From Siphonodentalium dalli (Eukaryota; Mollusca; Scaphopoda; Gadilida; Siphonodentaliidae): a stretch of DNA of 64,000 bases. The translations under genes were made by a program, and so were the position numbers. The notes beneath the pieces were generated by a model, which saw only the letters and a list, made by a program, of their open reading frames with translations, was not told the origin of the DNA and did no database searches. The stretch lies in assembly GCA_032622095.1 (NCBI GenBank), contig CP136069.1, forward strand, positions 8,324,036 to 8,388,035, given 5' to 3'. Every line of letters begins with the position of its first letter. The stretch's first letter is position 1. Shown here piece by piece: positions 62,699 through 64,000 of this stretch.

Positions 62699-62704
62699 GT
62701 ATTA

Positions 62705-62936
62705 TGTGTTGTGATAATTTTACCAAGTGGCCTTGTATGGGCGTCATAGCAACCGACATCCGGCTGTTATTTGGTGTTATGTGATGAACGTGTTTGTGTT
62801 GAGCAGGCCAGAAACATTTTACATCCTCAGGCCAAATCAAATAAAAATACTGTGTTTTCAGGAACCTCCCTCCGTAACTTAGATGTCATAATCAATTGTT
62901 TTATTTGTTAATTTACCCAGAATTTTACAAGATTTG
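62705..62936. other. Intron 15, no feature recognised
   Basis: No feature. Confidence 0.35.
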
Positions 62937-62940
62937 TTAA

Positions 62941-63384
62941 CCCTTTCAGTGCCAGGGGCCGATCTCATCGGCCCTAATTTACGGTCGGTAAAATCGGCCC
63001 TAAAAAAATAAAAAAATATTTTATTTATTTTTGGGTATGCTTAAGCATGCTATTGCGAATTTAAAATCAAACTGGATAACACCTTAGGGGCATGTTATAA
63101 CTCAAAACTATCACCAAGTATTTATAGTAATAAATTTGATGCCCAGAAAAACGTAAGATTCCCTGGCACTAAACCTACAAAATAAGTCTGGCACTGAACC
63201 AGTTAAAGAATATAAGAAAAAATTATTAAAATTGTAAAAATTTGTAAAAAATAATAACAAATTGTTAGGCCAATGCATTCTCTTATATATGGAAGTCGAC
63301 ACATGGTCGACTTGCATATATAAGAGAATGCATTGGCACAGGGTATATGGGTTGACACAAAAATCGGACCTGGCACTGAAAGGG
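62941..63384. mobile_element. pB-B MITE, long form
   Basis: TTAA at 62937 and 63385. Long arm gggtatgcttaagcatgcta, palindrome variant at about 63268-63332 with tggaagtcgacacatggtcg centre. Confidence 0.88.
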
Positions 63385-63526
63385 TTAAAGGTGGATTATC
63401 TCTTCTGAAACATGATCTATATAGTTTACTGGATATGAAATAATAAATACGGATTGAAGACCCTTATCCAAATATGTATCTATCGATTAATATTGATTTT
63501 ATTTGTAATTATTTTCGTATAAAATA

Positions 63527-63682
63527 CAGTAATGCCCCAAATAATCGACTCCTTAACCACAGAAGAATTATGCGTAACTTTTCAGGATTTAGTTAGAAAT
63601 ATGGCCATATTTCCGACTAAATCCTGAAAAGTTACCCACAATTCTTCTGTGGTTAAGGAGTCGATTATTTAGGGCATTAATG
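63527..63682. mobile_element. Tc-F MITE, short centre
   Basis: cagtaatgccccaaataatc to ttagggcattaatg, TA flanks. The gagagctttccg centre is missing. Confidence 0.83.
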
Positions 63683-63689
63683 TAACTCT

Positions 63690-64000
63690 GCCATTCAATT
63701 CTGACTCCTGATATTGATGACCATCTTTTTTATTAGCATTTTTTGGGTATTTCCACTCCATAGAAAACATCGTCTGAACTACGCCTAATTGTAAATATTT
63801 ACATTTCGATTTGGGACGCAACTATCGGCGATAATCTAACACCAAATGATTTCGCCATCGAGAGTCATTGCATTTAATTATATATAAGAATGACGATGTA
63901 TATCGTCAATTTGAATTAATATTCGTAACAAATAACTACTTTGTGAAAGATTATTCTCAATTTCTATTTTATCACCCTACCGGAGTGTTTCACATAACTT
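63690..64000. other. Intron 15, no feature recognised
   Basis: No exon or element recognised up to the window end. Confidence 0.4.

Noticed and set aside
9482-62596. Array periods that are mostly multiples of three (24, 27, 39, 39, 42, 60, 84, 135) as a sign of coding selection
   Set aside because: Open-frame listings favour such periods; arrays with 29, 40, 41, 47 and 53 bp also occur, and most arrays are far from exons.
5189-63332. The gtcgac palindromes as transcription-factor or operator sites
   Set aside because: They always lie inside MITE copies with matching flanks, so their spread is explained by transposition.
1-64000. Autonomous transposon or viral genes
   Set aside because: No transposase, reverse transcriptase, integrase or capsid-like motif was found in any frame; all elements seen are non-autonomous.

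Overview
The window is animal nuclear DNA. One protein-coding gene runs left to right across all of it: a p160 / steroid-receptor-coactivator (NCOA, SRC) homologue. I could place 15 exons between 802 and 62698. All 14 exon-exon joins agree in phase, giving 1,360 codons that lack the N-terminal start and the C-terminus, both outside the window. In order the exons encode the bHLH domain (E1), the PAS region (E2 to about E9), Ser/Thr/Asn-rich interaction regions with five LxxLL nuclear-receptor boxes (E10-E13), a Gln/Arg-rich region (E14) and a short exon (E15). Coding sequence is about 4.1 kb of 64 kb. The sequence does not name the species. A spiralian, probably a mollusc, is suggested by intact SRC architecture with tRNA-derived SINEs and elements with ~165-bp tandem cores like the bivalve 'pearl' elements.

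The introns are packed with non-autonomous DNA transposons. Labels used below: pB-A (ends CCCTTTACCCAAC, TTAA target), pB-B (ends CCCTTTGAGTGCC or CCCTTTCAGTGCC, TTAA target), pB-C (fragments ending in CCATGACTGGAGC and a related TTAA family), hAT-E (ends CAAGCCTTGAAATA, 8-bp target duplications), Tc-F (ends CAGTAATGCCC, TA target). Several unrelated terminal-repeat families enclose the same ~70-bp palindrome, present about three dozen times. Four larger hAT-type elements have recognisable 8-bp target duplications. No transposase or reverse transcriptase coding region was recognised.

Layout: 1-800 repeats before E1; 0.97-19.2 kb intron 1, dense in MITEs and arrays (60-bp x12, 29-bp x~23); 19.3-34.6 kb intron 2, with a 2.6-kb pearl-like element, a 2.27-kb array of a 24-bp unit and a hAT-E cluster; 34.6-43.8 kb E3-E9; 48.1-56.1 kb E10-E12; 59.1-62.7 kb E13-E15.

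The most unusual signal is at the splice junctions. At E1, E4, E6, E9, E10 and E15 the exon-intron boundary itself, splice site included, has been tandemly copied into the intron. E15 is preceded by seven decoy acceptors spaced exactly 84 bp apart, and E6 is followed by 13 copies of a 39-bp exon/donor unit.
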